Below, piece by piece: positions 1 through 8,309 of a DNA stretch of 64,000 nucleotides. The notes below the pieces were generated by a model. The model did no database searches. It was not told the origin of the DNA and saw nothing but the letters and a program-made list of their open reading frames with translations. Source of the DNA: an uncultured Oscillospiraceae bacterium (GTDB lineage: Bacteria > Bacillota > Clostridia > Oscillospirales > Oscillospiraceae); contig CAKTJX010000005.1 of assembly GCA_934569045.1 (NCBI GenBank), positions 1-64,000 on the forward strand, read 5' to 3'. A program made the position numbers and the translations under genes. How positions within the stretch are numbered: position 1 is the stretch's first letter; the number at the start of each line of letters is the position of its first letter.

Positions 1-67
1 TCAGGTTTTTAGAAGTGTTTCGCCGTCCTCCGGGCTTTTTCGGGGCCGTTCATCAGACAGCTTGCAT

Positions 68-96
68 ATGATACCACTGGGAGTCCCATTTGTCAA
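68..96 (-). promoter_or_regulatory. Leftward sigma-A-type promoter for a gene outside the window
   Basis: On the minus strand a perfect TTGACA (91-96) is followed by a 17-base spacer and TATCAT (68-73). The transcript would start near 61 and run off the left edge. The ~60 transcribed bases visible contain only a 14-codon frame from 53, too little to identify the gene. Confidence 0.6.
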
Positions 97-189
97 GCAC
101 TTTTTTACAAAAACTGGCAGCTATTTTTGGTTGTTTTGATGGCGGGCAAGTGTACGCCGGCGGCACACATCATAAGGCGGCGGGGGTCT

Positions 190-237
190 GAATTGACAAT
201 TGGCAATGGATAATTGACAATTGTCAATTGTCAATTC
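190..237. repeat. TTGACAATTGTCAA palindromic repeat patch
   Basis: Several overlapping copies of the self-complementary unit TTGACAATTGTCAA, partly degenerate. The same unit recurs near 5280-5400, 5583-5600, 28395, 34010-34035, 34225 and 53516, nearly always beside a REPIN-like element, so it may be an outer part of that family. The rest of 100-369 holds no gene that I can support. Confidence 0.6.
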
Positions 238-369
238 GATTTCCCCCTGCTTTCGTTTTTCAGAACACTTACAGCGTCTCCACGGCGGTTTTCCCTTTAC
301 TTTCCGGCACACTTGGGGTATGATAGGGAAAAATCGCCAGGGCAGGCTGGCCCGAGGGAGGAAACGCCA

Positions 370-714
370 TTGTTTGACAATCCCAGGAAGGAACTGGAGC
401 GGCTGCAGCTGGAGCTGCTGGCCGCGGAAGCGCCGGAGGAACCGGCGGATGTGGATACGGAGGACTTAGATGACCAGGAGCTGGACGAGCTCACCGACTG
501 GGAGGACGCGCCCCGGGAGCCTCTGTCCCGAAGCTATACCGATGTAACGGACGACACCATGCTCTGGAGTCCGGAGCCGGAACCGGAAAAGGAACCGGAG
601 GAGGCGCCGGAGAAGCCCCAGAAAAAGCATTTTGTGGGCCTGAAATTCGCCATTGCCCTGGAGCTGCTGGGCATCGCGGCCCTGTTCTGGTGGTGGTATC
701 TATGGATTCGGTGA
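370..714 (+). CDS. Small acidic protein with C-terminal membrane anchor
   Basis: A 114-residue protein that I do not recognise. I start it at TTG 370 because GGGAGGA lies seven bases upstream; upstream in-frame sequence comes from the TTGACAATTG repeat and is unlikely to be coding. Residues 1-85 are strongly acidic and proline-rich, with runs of E, D and P, and are probably disordered. Residues ~88-114 form one hydrophobic helix (FAIALELLGIAALFWWWYLW) ending in an arginine, so the acidic domain probably faces the cytoplasm with a tail anchor. Its end overlaps the gluQ start by 13 bases, implying translational coupling, but no link to tRNA modification is evident. Confidence 0.6.
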   Translation: MFDNPRKELERLQLELLAAEAPEEPADVDTEDLDDQELDELTDWEDAPREPLSRSYTDVTDDTMLWSPEPEPEKEPEEAPEKPQKKHFVGLKFAIALELLGIAALFWWWYLWIR

Positions 715-1613
715 CACCGGTGGGGCGGTTTGCCCCCACCCCCTCCGGACGGATGCATCTGGGCAACGTATTCTCCGCCCTGATCGCCTGGCTGTCCGTC
801 AAATCCCGGGGTGGGGAAATGGTACTGCGGATGGAGGACCTGGACACCCAGCGCACCAGCGCGGAATTCGCCCAGGTGCTGCGGAAGGACCTGGCCTGGC
901 TGGGTCTGAGCTATGACCGGGAGACCCCGCCCCAGAGCCAGCGGGGGCAGGTCTATGATCGGTATTTCTCTATATTAAAGGAGAAGGGGCTGCTGTACCC
1001 CTGCTACTGCACCCGCAGCCAGCTCCACAGCGTCAACGCCCCCCACTTAAGCGACGGCACCTACGTCTACCCCGGCACCTGCCGGAATCTGACCCAGTCC
1101 CAACGGGACAGCTTCCACCGGGCCCCCGCCTGGCGGGTAAAAGTGCCGGACAGGCTCTGGACCCTGGAGGACCGGGTCCAGGGTCACTATGAAAGCAATC
1201 TCGCCACAGACTGCGGGGATCTGGTGGTCCGCCGAGCGGACGGCATCTATGTCTACCAGCTGGCCGTCACCGTGGACGACGGGGAGGCCGGGGTCACGGA
1301 GGTGGTCCGGGGGGCCGACCTGCTGAGCTCCGCGCCCCGGCAGATGTATTTGCAGGAGCTCTTCGGCTTTCCTCATCCGGAGTACGCCCATGTGCCCATG
1401 CTGCTCGCCGCTGACGGGCGGCGTCTGAGCAAGCGGGATGGAGACATGGACCTGGGGGCCCTCCGGGCCCGGATGACCCCGGAGCTGCTCCTCGGCACCC
1501 TGGCCGCCGCCGGCGGCCTCATCGACCGCCGGGAGAGCGTTTCCGCCCGGGAGCTGGCGAAGGAATTCTCCTGGGACAGGCTGCGGAAAGAGGACATCCG
1601 GATTGAATTATGA
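702..1613 (+). CDS. gluQ: Glutamyl-Q tRNA(Asp) synthetase
   Basis: A 303-residue paralogue of the catalytic domain of glutamyl-tRNA synthetase that lacks the anticodon-binding domain. The family glutamylates the queuosine base of tRNA(Asp). The HIGH-type motif is PTPSGRMHLGN near residue 15 and the KMSKS-type motif is LSKRDG near residue 245. A zinc site typical of GluQ is visible: CYC, then Y and C about 20 residues later in YVYPGTC. The length matches the family (about 290-310). ATG 702 is chosen over GTG 690 because the protein then begins just ahead of the conserved TPVGRFAPTPSG. It overlaps the preceding small gene. The stop lies at the edge of a repeat element. Confidence 0.92.
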   Translation: MDSVTPVGRFAPTPSGRMHLGNVFSALIAWLSVKSRGGEMVLRMEDLDTQRTSAEFAQVLRKDLAWLGLSYDRETPPQSQRGQVYDRYFSILKEKGLLYPCYCTRSQLHSVNAPHLSDGTYVYPGTCRNLTQSQRDSFHRAPAWRVKVPDRLWTLEDRVQGHYESNLATDCGDLVVRRADGIYVYQLAVTVDDGEAGVTEVVRGADLLSSAPRQMYLQELFGFPHPEYAHVPMLLAADGRRLSKRDGDMDLGALRARMTPELLLGTLAAAGGLIDRRESVSARELAKEFSWDRLRKEDIRIEL

Positions 1614-1682
1614 ATGCGAATCAATCGTTGAAATATTCCAAATTTCACGGACATTTTGAGCGTTTTAAAACTTTTGAGTCTC

Positions 1683-1782
1683 GTAGGGGCGGCTACCAGC
1701 CGCCCGGAAGGTATCGAAAGTGGGCAGTAAAGACAAAATGCTCAGTCCCGGCCATTTCCGGGCGGCTGGTAGCCGCCCCTAC
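1683..1782. repeat. REPIN-like inverted repeat, copy 1
   Basis: Two hairpins of the form GGGCGGCT-NNN-AGCCGCCC in inverted orientation, ~27-base outer arms beginning GTAGGGGCGGCT and ending AGCCGCCCCTAC, with ~45 bases between. Flanks at 1614-1640 and 1785-1805 carry GCGAATCAAT / ATTGATTCG-like outer arms. It separates gluQ from the GNAT gene. Confidence 0.9.
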
Positions 1783-1830
1783 AGGCCTTCAACTCTTGAT
1801 TCGCACCATAAATAAAGGGGATAAACAAAT

Positions 1831-2301
1831 ATGCAATTGAAGCTTGAATATCACGTTATGACCGAAGAAGAAAAGCGGGCCGTGTGCTCCTGGAAGTATT
1901 CCGGGGAATACGCGCTTTACAACCTGCCGCCATACGAGGAAATGAAGGCAAAGAAAATCGGGTTTATGAACCCCAAATCCGCGAAAAATTACTATTCCTT
2001 TTACGATCAGGATGCCTATGTGGGCTTTGTGAATATTTTGGAGGAGGCAGACGAGGTATTCATTGGGATCGGGACAAATCCCAACTGCTGCAACCGGGGC
2101 TACGGGCAGCGGATGCTGCAGATCGCCTATGAGATCTCCAGGAAGCTGTACCCCGCAAAGCCCCTGTATCTGGAGGTGCGGGAATGGAACAAGCGGGCGA
2201 TCCACTGCTACGAAAAAGCGGGCTTCGCCATCGATGGAGCTCCCTACCAGCTGGAAACCAATATTGGGGTGGGAACGTTTTATAGAATGACAAGAGCATA
2301 A
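1831..2301 (+). CDS. GNAT-family N-acetyltransferase
   Basis: A 156-residue protein with the GNAT fold. Motif A, which binds acetyl-CoA pyrophosphate, is seen as GIGTNP...NRGYGQRML around residues 75-95. Motif B is the WNKRAIHCYEKAGF block near residues 122-135, typical of small-molecule or protein-terminus acetyltransferases. The substrate cannot be deduced. It starts at ATG 1831 after AAAGGGG and stands alone, bounded by a REPIN-like element upstream and a strong terminator downstream, so it is probably monocistronic. Confidence 0.85.
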   Translation: MQLKLEYHVMTEEEKRAVCSWKYSGEYALYNLPPYEEMKAKKIGFMNPKSAKNYYSFYDQDAYVGFVNILEEADEVFIGIGTNPNCCNRGYGQRMLQIAYEISRKLYPAKPLYLEVREWNKRAIHCYEKAGFAIDGAPYQLETNIGVGTFYRMTRA

Positions 2302-2306
2302 AGAAG

Positions 2307-2350
2307 ACGGGACACAGAGGCCAAATCGCCAATGTGTCCCGTTATTTTTT
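2307..2350 (+). terminator. Rho-independent terminator of the GNAT gene
   Basis: The 10-base stem ACGGGACACA / TGTGTCCCGT is followed by TATTTTTT. The bases after it contain CCAATC-TGC-GATTGG next to ATTTC, which is a single unit of the GAAATC-hairpin type arrayed at 50.2 and 56.4 kb. Confidence 0.85.
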
Positions 2351-2402
2351 ACCGTTTCGGCTACGTTTCGTCCAATCTGCGATTGGATTTCTCTGAAGCC
2401 CC

Positions 2403-3374
2403 TCAGGCCTCGAGATCAAACTCCGCCCAGAATGCCTTCATGGCCTTCTGGCAGGTTTCCGGCTCTACGGCGTAGCTCATGGCGTGGCCCGCGCCGGGGA
2501 CTACCACCAGGCGCTTTTGGGCGGCGCAGGCCCGGTAGTTCCGGTAGGTCATGTCGATGGGAACGAAATTGTCCGCGGTGCCGTGGATAAAGAGAATGGG
2601 AATCTGGGTGTTCCGCATGGCGGTGAGGGTGGAATAGGCCCCGGAGGCCATGTGGATTTTCTTGCGGAAGCACCGGTCAATCCAGGCGCTGCGCAGGGGG
2701 CCGTAGCTCACATGGAGATTGTCCTTCGCCACATGGACGCAGATATCCCTGGGGGAGGTAAAGCCGCAGTCCGCCAGAATGCCCCGGACGCTGTCCGGCA
2801 GCGCCAGGCCCGCGGCCATCAGCACCGTGGTGGCGCCCATGGAGATGCCCGCCAGGTAGATGGGCAGGCCGAAATTCTGCTTGTCTGCCCAGAGGGCCCA
2901 CTGCTGGCAGTCGCTGCGCTCCAGAAGGCCGAAGCCCAGGTAATTTCCCTGGCTGTCGCCGTGGGCCCGCTGCTCCACAAACAGGACATTGCAGTGCTGG
3001 GCCAGCCAAAAGGGGGCCACCATGCAGAAGTCCCGGCTCCAGCTGGACCGCCACCCATGGAAGGCGATGATCAGCCGCCGGGGGTAGCGGCTGGTGAGCA
3101 GATGTCCCGTCAGCTTCAGCCCATCGGCCGAGGTGATGGACACATCCTGCCGGGGCAGAGCCTCCAGCTCCTCCATGGCCCGCTGCCGCCGGGCGTTGAA
3201 TTCCTTGTCGTGCTGGCCGCCGGATACATTGATGTATTTGCCGTAGCTGGGGAGCTTCCGGTCCATGGCCAGGTCCGTCATGGCCTTGCTGGCCCCGCAG
3301 TTCACCGCCGCCGTGCCGATGCCAACGCCTGCCAATGTACCAACGGCGATGGCCGCAATGGTCTTCTTTTCCAT
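2403..3374 (-). CDS. Membrane-anchored alpha/beta hydrolase
   Basis: A 323-residue hydrolase. Residues 4-30 form a glycine/alanine-rich hydrophobic signal-anchor. The alpha/beta hydrolase core follows: the oxyanion strand IIAFHGW near residue 107, nucleophile elbow GISMGA (Ser) near 175, acid HGTADNFVP (Asp) near 267, and catalytic His in GAGHAMSY near 300. This layout resembles the BAAT/serine aminopeptidase-like extracellular hydrolases of Firmicutes. ATG 3374 is preceded by AAAGGGG. It is convergent with the GNAT gene and shares the terminator region. The substrate is unknown; an esterase or peptidase acting outside the membrane is the inference. Confidence 0.85.
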   Translation of the reverse strand: MEKKTIAAIAVGTLAGVGIGTAAVNCGASKAMTDLAMDRKLPSYGKYINVSGGQHDKEFNARRQRAMEELEALPRQDVSITSADGLKLTGHLLTSRYPRRLIIAFHGWRSSWSRDFCMVAPFWLAQHCNVLFVEQRAHGDSQGNYLGFGLLERSDCQQWALWADKQNFGLPIYLAGISMGATTVLMAAGLALPDSVRGILADCGFTSPRDICVHVAKDNLHVSYGPLRSAWIDRCFRKKIHMASGAYSTLTAMRNTQIPILFIHGTADNFVPIDMTYRNYRACAAQKRLVVVPGAGHAMSYAVEPETCQKAMKAFWAEFDLEA

Positions 3375-3453
3375 AGAGAAACCCCTTTCCCGGTTTTTTT
3401 ATTTAGTATACCAGGAAATTCTAAACTGAGAAGAAATTATAGGCATGCATCCT

Positions 3454-3553
3454 GTAGGGGCGGCTATTAGCCGCCCGGAAACGAAAGGGCCTGAGCGTTT
3501 GGTCCTCACCGCCCACCTTCGACAGCTTCCGGGCGGCTGGTAGCCGCCCCTAC
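3454..3553. repeat. REPIN-like inverted repeat, copy 2
   Basis: Arms GTAGGGGCGGCTATTAGCC.. and ..GGCTGGTAGCCGCCCCTAC, with the same inter-arm phrase (ACG-GGCCTGAGCGTTTGGTC-like) as copies 4 and 14. It fills the gap between the hydrolase promoter region and the ABC transporter end. Confidence 0.9.
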
Positions 3554-3566
3554 ATGGCTTATATGA

Positions 3567-4352
3567 TTACTCCGCACTGAAAAGAATTCGGTCCGTCTCC
3601 ACATGGAAGGCTTTCAGCAGATCCTCCGGGGTCATGCTGGCCCGCTTTGCGCCGGAGAGCTCCAGGACGATGCGGCCGTCCTTCATCATGATGGTGCGGC
3701 TGCCCAGCTTCAATGCCGAGGGGACATTGTGGGTGATCATCAGGCAGGTGATGTTGTGCTCCGCCACGATTTTTTCCGTCAGGGCCAGCACCTTTTCCGC
3801 GGTGGCCGGGTCCAGGGCGGCGGTGTGTTCATCCAGCAGCAGCAGCTTGGGGATCACCAGAGTCGCCATCAGCAGGGTCAATGCCTGGCGCTGGCCGCCG
3901 GACAGCAGGCCCACGGGGTGGTCCATCCGGTCCTCCAGGCCCAATTCCAGCATGGAAAGCTTCTCCCGGAACGCCTCCCGGTCCTTTTTCGTAATGGTGG
4001 AAAAGGCGGACCGGGCGTGGCTGGCCCGGAGATAGGCCAGGGCCATATTCTCCTCAATGGTCATGTTGGGGGCCGTGCCCCGGAGGGGGTCCTGGAACAG
4101 GCGGCCAATGAATTTGCTGCGCTTGTAATCCGGCATGGACGTGATATCCTGGCCGTCCAGCACCACCGTGCCGGTGTCCGGGCGGAAGGAGCCCGCGATG
4201 GCCCCGAAGAGGGTGGATTTGCCCGCGCCGTTGGAGCCCAGGACGGTGACGAAGTCCCCACGGTCTAAGTGCAGGTCTACGCCGCAGAGGGCCTTTTTCT
4301 CGTTGACAGTGCCCGCGCCGAAGGTTTTCTGAATGTTTGTCAGGGTCAGCAT
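3567..4352 (-). CDS. trpZ: ABC transporter ATPase (TrpZ-like)
   Basis: A 261-residue ATP-binding subunit of an importer. Walker A is GSNGAGKST near residue 40, the signature LSGGQRQ near 150, Walker B LLLLDEHTAALD near 172, and the switch histidine is in CLMITHN near 208. It lies last in a three-gene leftward operon after a lipoprotein receptor and a LivH-like permease, the composition of the streptococcal TrpXYZ tryptophan importer. Assignment to tryptophan rests on the T-box leader upstream and family resemblance, so the symbol is provisional. Confidence 0.82.
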   Translation of the reverse strand: MLTLTNIQKTFGAGTVNEKKALCGVDLHLDRGDFVTVLGSNGAGKSTLFGAIAGSFRPDTGTVVLDGQDITSMPDYKRSKFIGRLFQDPLRGTAPNMTIEENMALAYLRASHARSAFSTITKKDREAFREKLSMLELGLEDRMDHPVGLLSGGQRQALTLLMATLVIPKLLLLDEHTAALDPATAEKVLALTEKIVAEHNITCLMITHNVPSALKLGSRTIMMKDGRIVLELSGAKRASMTPEDLLKAFHVETDRILFSAE

Positions 4353-4353
4353 G

Positions 4354-5226
4354 TTACACTGCTCCTTTCTTTTCCGCCCGCAGGGCGGGGATGCCGATGG
4401 CCAGGGCCACGATGACGGCGGAGATCAGCTTCAGGCACTCGCTGGGCAGGTCCAGCCGCAGGGCGATGGCAATGATGAACCGGTAGAGAATGCTGCCGAT
4501 CAGGGCACCGAAGACCTTCTTTCCCACGCTGCCCTTCCGGGTCAGGGTCTCGCCGATAATGAGGCTCGCCAGGCCGATAATCACCATGCCGGTGCCCAGG
4601 TTGATATCGGCGGTCTTCTGATACTGGGCCAGCACCGCGCCGGACAGGGCGGTAAGAGCATTGGACACGCACAGGCCCACGGTAACGGTAAAGGCCGTAT
4701 TGATGGAGCTGGCCCGGACCATATCCGGGTTGTCGCCGGTGGCCCGGATGGACAGGCCCAGCCGAGTCTTTAAAAACAGCACCAGCAGGGCCGCGGCCAG
4801 CAGCGCCAGCACCGCCGAGGGGATCAGGCGGTAATAGGTGCCCAGGATGCTTTTCAGGGGGGTGAAGATGGTGGCCGCCTTGAGCATACTGACGTTGGAG
4901 GAGAAGCCCATCACCGCCAGATTCACGGTATAGAGCCCCGTATTGGTGATAATGCCCGCGAGGATGGAGGGAATCCGCATTTTCGTCTGCAAAAAGGCGG
5001 TGACAAACCCAGCCGCGGCGCCTGCCAGCATGGCCGCCGGAATCGCCAGCCACGGATGCCCCGCCACAGCGATGGTCGCGGACACGGCGCAGCCCAGGGT
5101 AAAGGCCCCGTCGGTGGTCATATCCGCGATATTCAGGGTTTTGTAGCTCAAAAACAGCGCCAGCGCCACCAGCGCGTAAATACACCCCAGCTCCAAAGCG
5201 CTGAGGATCACGGCAGTTGAGATCAT
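4354..5226 (-). CDS. trpY: ABC transporter permease (TrpY-like)
   Basis: A 290-residue polytopic membrane protein of the branched-chain-type permease fold (LivH/RbsC class), with about eight hydrophobic segments and the motifs NIADMTTDGAF near residue 33 and GEPHY-type loop replaced by GLASLIIGETL near 235. I start it at ATG 5226, with AAAAGGAG upstream. A longer reading to 5310 runs into the TTGACAATTG repeat and adds a proline-rich, non-hydrophobic lead unlike the family. Only one base separates its stop from the ATPase start. A 400-bp gap with a REPIN-like element lies between it and the receptor gene. Confidence 0.82.
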   Translation of the reverse strand: MISTAVILSALELGCIYALVALALFLSYKTLNIADMTTDGAFTLGCAVSATIAVAGHPWLAIPAAMLAGAAAGFVTAFLQTKMRIPSILAGIITNTGLYTVNLAVMGFSSNVSMLKAATIFTPLKSILGTYYRLIPSAVLALLAAALLVLFLKTRLGLSIRATGDNPDMVRASSINTAFTVTVGLCVSNALTALSGAVLAQYQKTADINLGTGMVIIGLASLIIGETLTRKGSVGKKVFGALIGSILYRFIIAIALRLDLPSECLKLISAVIVALAIGIPALRAEKKGAV

Positions 5227-5460
5227 AGGGGAGGACTCCTTTTCTAAGTGATGTGGGTTTAACGGGGCCGGAGGGGGACGAATTGACAATTGACAATTGA
5301 CAGTTGACAATTGTCAATTGTGGTATTTCCTTCGGAAATGATTTAAAATTTGTCCCGAAGGGACACCATAATTGTCAATTGTTCATTGTCAATGCGAATC
5401 AATAGTTAAAATGTTCATGGTTCCACGGAAATTCCGGAAACTTCAAAACTTCTGAGTCTC

Positions 5461-5559
5461 GTAGGGGCGGCTACCAGCCGCCCGGAGACGACGGGGTTTC
5501 GTGTTTGGTCTTCACAGTTCACTTTCGATACCTTCCGGGCGGCTGGTAGCCGCCCCTAC
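5461..5559. repeat. REPIN-like inverted repeat, copy 3, inside the transporter operon
   Basis: Complete copy with both outer arms: GCGAATCAATAGTTAAAA at 5394-5411 and TCAACTCTTGATTCACATTGTCAATTG at 5565-5595. It lies between the receptor and permease genes of the same operon. The remaining bases of 5227-5624 are TTGACAATTGTCAA units; no gene is seen. Confidence 0.9.
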
Positions 5560-5624
5560 GGGCCGTCAACTCTTGATTCACATTGTCAATTGTCAATTCA
5601 TACTTTCTCCGGCCCCGGATGCTG

Positions 5625-6665
5625 TTACTCGGTGGTTACCTCCTTCACCGTTCCTGCCATGGTGGAGAACACGCTGTAGTCGATGCCCAGGGTCTTGGCG
5701 GTGTCGGTGTTGACGGTGATGATGCCGCCGTCCATGACGTGGTACTCCGGTACCGCGCCGCCCAGCAGGATGTCCACGGCCATGTCGGCGGTGTAAGCGC
5801 CCAGCTCGGTGTAGTTCACGCCGCAGGTGGTGAAAGCGCCGGCAGCTACGAAGGAGTCCGCGCCGGTGTAGTGGGGGATGCCGGCCTCGTTCAGGATCTC
5901 GGCCACAGCGCCCTCGGCGGCCATGACCACGTTATCGGTGGGGGTGAAGACGGCCTGCACCCGGCCAACCAGGGCACTGGCGGCGGTGAGGATTTCGTCG
6001 GTGGAGTTGCCGGTCTTTTCAATGTAGGCGATGCCCTTGCTGTCCAGGTATTCCTTGGCCTCGGCAATGGGGGTGACGGAGTTGACCTCGCTGTTGGAGT
6101 ACAGCAGACCCACAGTCTCAATGTCGGGCTGGGCGGCAAGCATCATGTCCAGAATGAAGGAGGTATTCAGGGCATCGGAGGTGCCGGTGACGTTGGCAAT
6201 GCCGGTGAGCTCGGAGGAGGCAGGGTCAGAGATGGCGGCGTAGATCACGGGAATCTGGTTCTCCTCCGTGGCCGTTGCCATGGTGGTGGCAGCCAGGGTG
6301 GCGATGGGGAGGATGGCGTCATACTGGTCGGAAACCACCTGGGCCCCGATCTGGTTCAGAACGGTGGTATCGTTCTGGCCGTTGAATTCCTTATAGGTGA
6401 TGGTGATGCCCTCTTCCGCGGCCCGCTTGGTGAGCTCGTCTTCAATGGCCAGGCGGATCTCATCCAGAGAGGCATGGTCCAGCTGCTGAACGATGGCAAC
6501 CTTGAATTCCTTGGTGCCCTCCGTCTGGGCGGCGGTTTCGGCGGCTGCCGCGGCGGTGGTGGGGGCGGTGGTATCAGCGGCGGGGACGGATGCATTGGAG
6601 CCGCAGGCCGTGAAGGAGGCGGCCAGAATGGACAGGGCGGCGATCATAGAGAGAAGCTTTTTCAT
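5625..6665 (-). CDS. trpX: ABC transporter substrate-binding lipoprotein (TrpX-like)
   Basis: A 346-residue receptor of the ABC_sub_bind (DUF534) family. The signal peptide ends in a lipobox, LAASFTAC, with Cys21 as the predicted lipidated residue. A low-complexity Ala/Thr linker follows to about residue 48, then two alternating-lobe domains (KVAIVQQLDHASLDEIR, GQNDTTVLNQIGAQVVSD, PVIYAAISDP, GADSFVAAGAFTTCGVNY). Family members in streptococci bind tryptophan. It is the first gene after the T-box leader, so the receptor is the most directly controlled product. Confidence 0.87.
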   Translation of the reverse strand: MKKLLSMIAALSILAASFTACGSNASVPAADTTAPTTAAAAAETAAQTEGTKEFKVAIVQQLDHASLDEIRLAIEDELTKRAAEEGITITYKEFNGQNDTTVLNQIGAQVVSDQYDAILPIATLAATTMATATEENQIPVIYAAISDPASSELTGIANVTGTSDALNTSFILDMMLAAQPDIETVGLLYSNSEVNSVTPIAEAKEYLDSKGIAYIEKTGNSTDEILTAASALVGRVQAVFTPTDNVVMAAEGAVAEILNEAGIPHYTGADSFVAAGAFTTCGVNYTELGAYTADMAVDILLGGAVPEYHVMDGGIITVNTDTAKTLGIDYSVFSTMAGTVKEVTTE

Positions 6666-6778
6666 AATAGGTTACTCCTTTATAATTTAAGTTGTAATGC
6701 CTTCCCCGGAGGGGAAGCTTATTTATTTGTACTTCACCATCGTCTGCCTGGATTTTGCATTGTGGGCTCCTTTCCCGG

Positions 6779-7068
6779 AAAAAACAAAAAGTCCCTGTTC
6801 CCCCTACTGGGGGAACAAGGACAGAACAACGAAATTCTGCGGTACCACCTTGTTTGCCGATTGCAAATCGACCGCTCAGCACGGTGCCAACACACCGTCT
6901 GCCAGATAACGCCGGCATTGCGTCAGAGGATACTTGAGACTTCTCTTTCTCCCTGCCCTCGGCGGCCCATTTGCTGCTCCGCTTTTCGCCCTGCTCTCAG
7001 CTCTGCCGGACTCTCTGTGGATGCGCTTGCAGCTTTACTTCCGCGTCTTCGGTTTGGAATTTGAACTT
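6779..7068 (-). promoter_or_regulatory. T-box riboswitch leader, probably tRNA(Trp)
   Basis: Read on the minus strand, the leader starts near 7068, has a Stem I region with AGAGAGTCC and GGCAGAGCTGAGAGCAGG (about 7015-6985), then the T-box sequence AAGGTGGTACCGCAGA (6852-6837), which pairs in the antiterminator. A 13-base terminator stem GTCCTTGTTCCCCC / GGGGGAACAGGGAC (6822-6791) follows with TTTTTGTTTTTT. A TGG triplet at about 6970-6968 (AAATGGGCC) is the best specifier candidate given the transporter family, but I did not fold Stem I. Uncharged tRNA would favour readthrough into the importer. Confidence 0.88.
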
Positions 7069-7074
7069 GGATTC

Positions 7075-7103
7075 TTTATACACCGGAATTGTCCGTTTGT
7101 CAA
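7075..7103 (-). promoter_or_regulatory. Promoter of the T-box/transporter operon
   Basis: TTGACA (7098-7103), a 17-base spacer and TATAAA (7075-7080) on the minus strand. Confidence 0.8.
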
Positions 7104-7160
7104 GTACTTTTTTCCGTGTATGAAAGAAATTTTTTCACCGCAAATCAAGCGCTGCGGACC

Positions 7161-7260
7161 GTAGGGGCGGCTATTAGCCGCCCGGAGACGACCGGGCCTG
7201 AGCGTTTCAACTTCATCGCGCACTTTCGATCCCTTCCGGGCGGCTTGTAGCCGCCCCTAC
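7161..7260. repeat. REPIN-like inverted repeat, copy 4
   Basis: Arms GTAGGGGCGGCTATTAGCC.. / ..GGCTTGTAGCCGCCCCTAC. It lies between lexA and the T-box operon promoter. Confidence 0.9.
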
Positions 7261-7315
7261 GAGGCTCAAAAGTTTTAAAGCACGCAAAAATTCGCAAGTC
7301 TGTGAAATGCTTTTA

Positions 7316-7891
7316 TCAATATTCCCGGACAACACCCTTCACCAGGCCCAGAATCTGGGCGTTGGTACCGTCGATGGGGGAGTAGTTGTCGTTTTCCGGC
7401 ATGAGCCAAACTCTACCGTCCCGGCGGCGCAGGCGCTTGACGGTGGCCTCGTCCTCGATCATGGCCACCACGATCTGGCCGTCGTCCGCGGTGCTCTGGG
7501 GGCGGACGATCACCTTGTCGCCGCTGAGAATTCCGGCGTTTACCATACTGTCGCCCCGGACCCGCAGGGCAAAGCAGCTGGGGTCCTCCCAGGGGATGGT
7601 GCCCTCCTGGTTCTCCACCGCCAGAATGGGCAGGCCGGCGGTGACCACGCCGATCACGGGAATCTGCCCGGGCCGGGCCCCCGTCACCAGGGCCCGCTTG
7701 CGGCCCTTGGTCTCCGGGGCCTGGAAGACGCCCTTCTCCTGCAAGGCCTGCAGGTGATAGCTGACGGAGGCGGTAGACCGCAGACCAACCGCCTCTCCGA
7801 TCTCCCGGACAGAGGGGGAATAGCCGTTCTCCGCGATAAAGGCGTTGACGAACTCCACGATCTTTTCGGCTTTGTTGCTGGTTCTGGGCAT
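7316..7891 (-). CDS. lexA: LexA, SOS repressor
   Basis: A 191-residue repressor. The N-terminal winged helix-turn-helix includes SPSVREIGEAVGLRSTASVSYHL (residues ~25-47). The self-cleavage site is Ala85-Gly86 in VVTAGLP, with the catalytic dyad Ser115 (GDSMVNAG) and Lys152 (EATVKRL). ATG 7891 is chosen because GGAGGTGG precedes it and the protein then begins MPRTSNKAE, as expected; an upstream in-frame ATG would add 12 non-conserved residues. I found no clear SOS box in its upstream region. It stands alone between two REPIN-like elements. Confidence 0.95.
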   Translation of the reverse strand: MPRTSNKAEKIVEFVNAFIAENGYSPSVREIGEAVGLRSTASVSYHLQALQEKGVFQAPETKGRKRALVTGARPGQIPVIGVVTAGLPILAVENQEGTIPWEDPSCFALRVRGDSMVNAGILSGDKVIVRPQSTADDGQIVVAMIEDEATVKRLRRRDGRVWLMPENDNYSPIDGTNAQILGLVKGVVREY

Positions 7892-7982
7892 AAGGCCACC
7901 TCCACAGGTATTTTTTGGATCACGCAAATCAAATGATGAAATTTTTATAAGTCGTCGAGAAAATTCAAAACTTTTGAGCCTC

Positions 7983-8082
7983 GTAGGGGCGGCTACCAGC
8001 CGCCCGGAAGGTATCGAAAGCGCATGGCGAAGTTGAAACGCTCAGGCCCGCTCGTCTCCGGGCGGCTGGTAGCCGCCCCTAC
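7983..8082. repeat. REPIN-like inverted repeat, copy 5
   Basis: Arms GTAGGGGCGGCTACCAGCC.. / ..GGCTGGTAGCCGCCCCTAC, between the divergent lexA and FAD-enzyme genes. Confidence 0.9.
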
Positions 8083-8193
8083 GGGCCCTTACTTTCTTTT
8101 TTATTTTGATTATAGCACATTTGATTGGGAAAGAAAAGATAATTCTCCCGCTCTTTTCAAAAATATTTTTGAATATGCGGCCCGTTTCTCCGC

Positions 8194-8222
8194 TTGACGA
8201 ATGGCTTTCCGGCCGCTATAAT
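8194..8222 (+). promoter_or_regulatory. Promoter of the FAD-dependent enzyme gene
   Basis: TTGACG (8194-8199), a 17-base spacer and a perfect TATAAT (8217-8222). Predicted transcription start is near 8229. Confidence 0.8.
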
Positions 8223-8309
8223 ATTATTGTATGCTGGGTTTTTATGGCCTGACACCGGAAAGAAATTCACCCCATACTGGGGAGCAAGAAATATTTAGGA
8301 GACAATACC

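Noticed and set aside
1..62. CTGATGA ... CGAAAC on the minus strand, reminiscent of a hammerhead ribozyme core, just after a promoter.
   Set aside because: The bases after CTGATGA do not pair with those before GAAA, so stem II cannot form at the required place, and the sequence is cut by the window edge.
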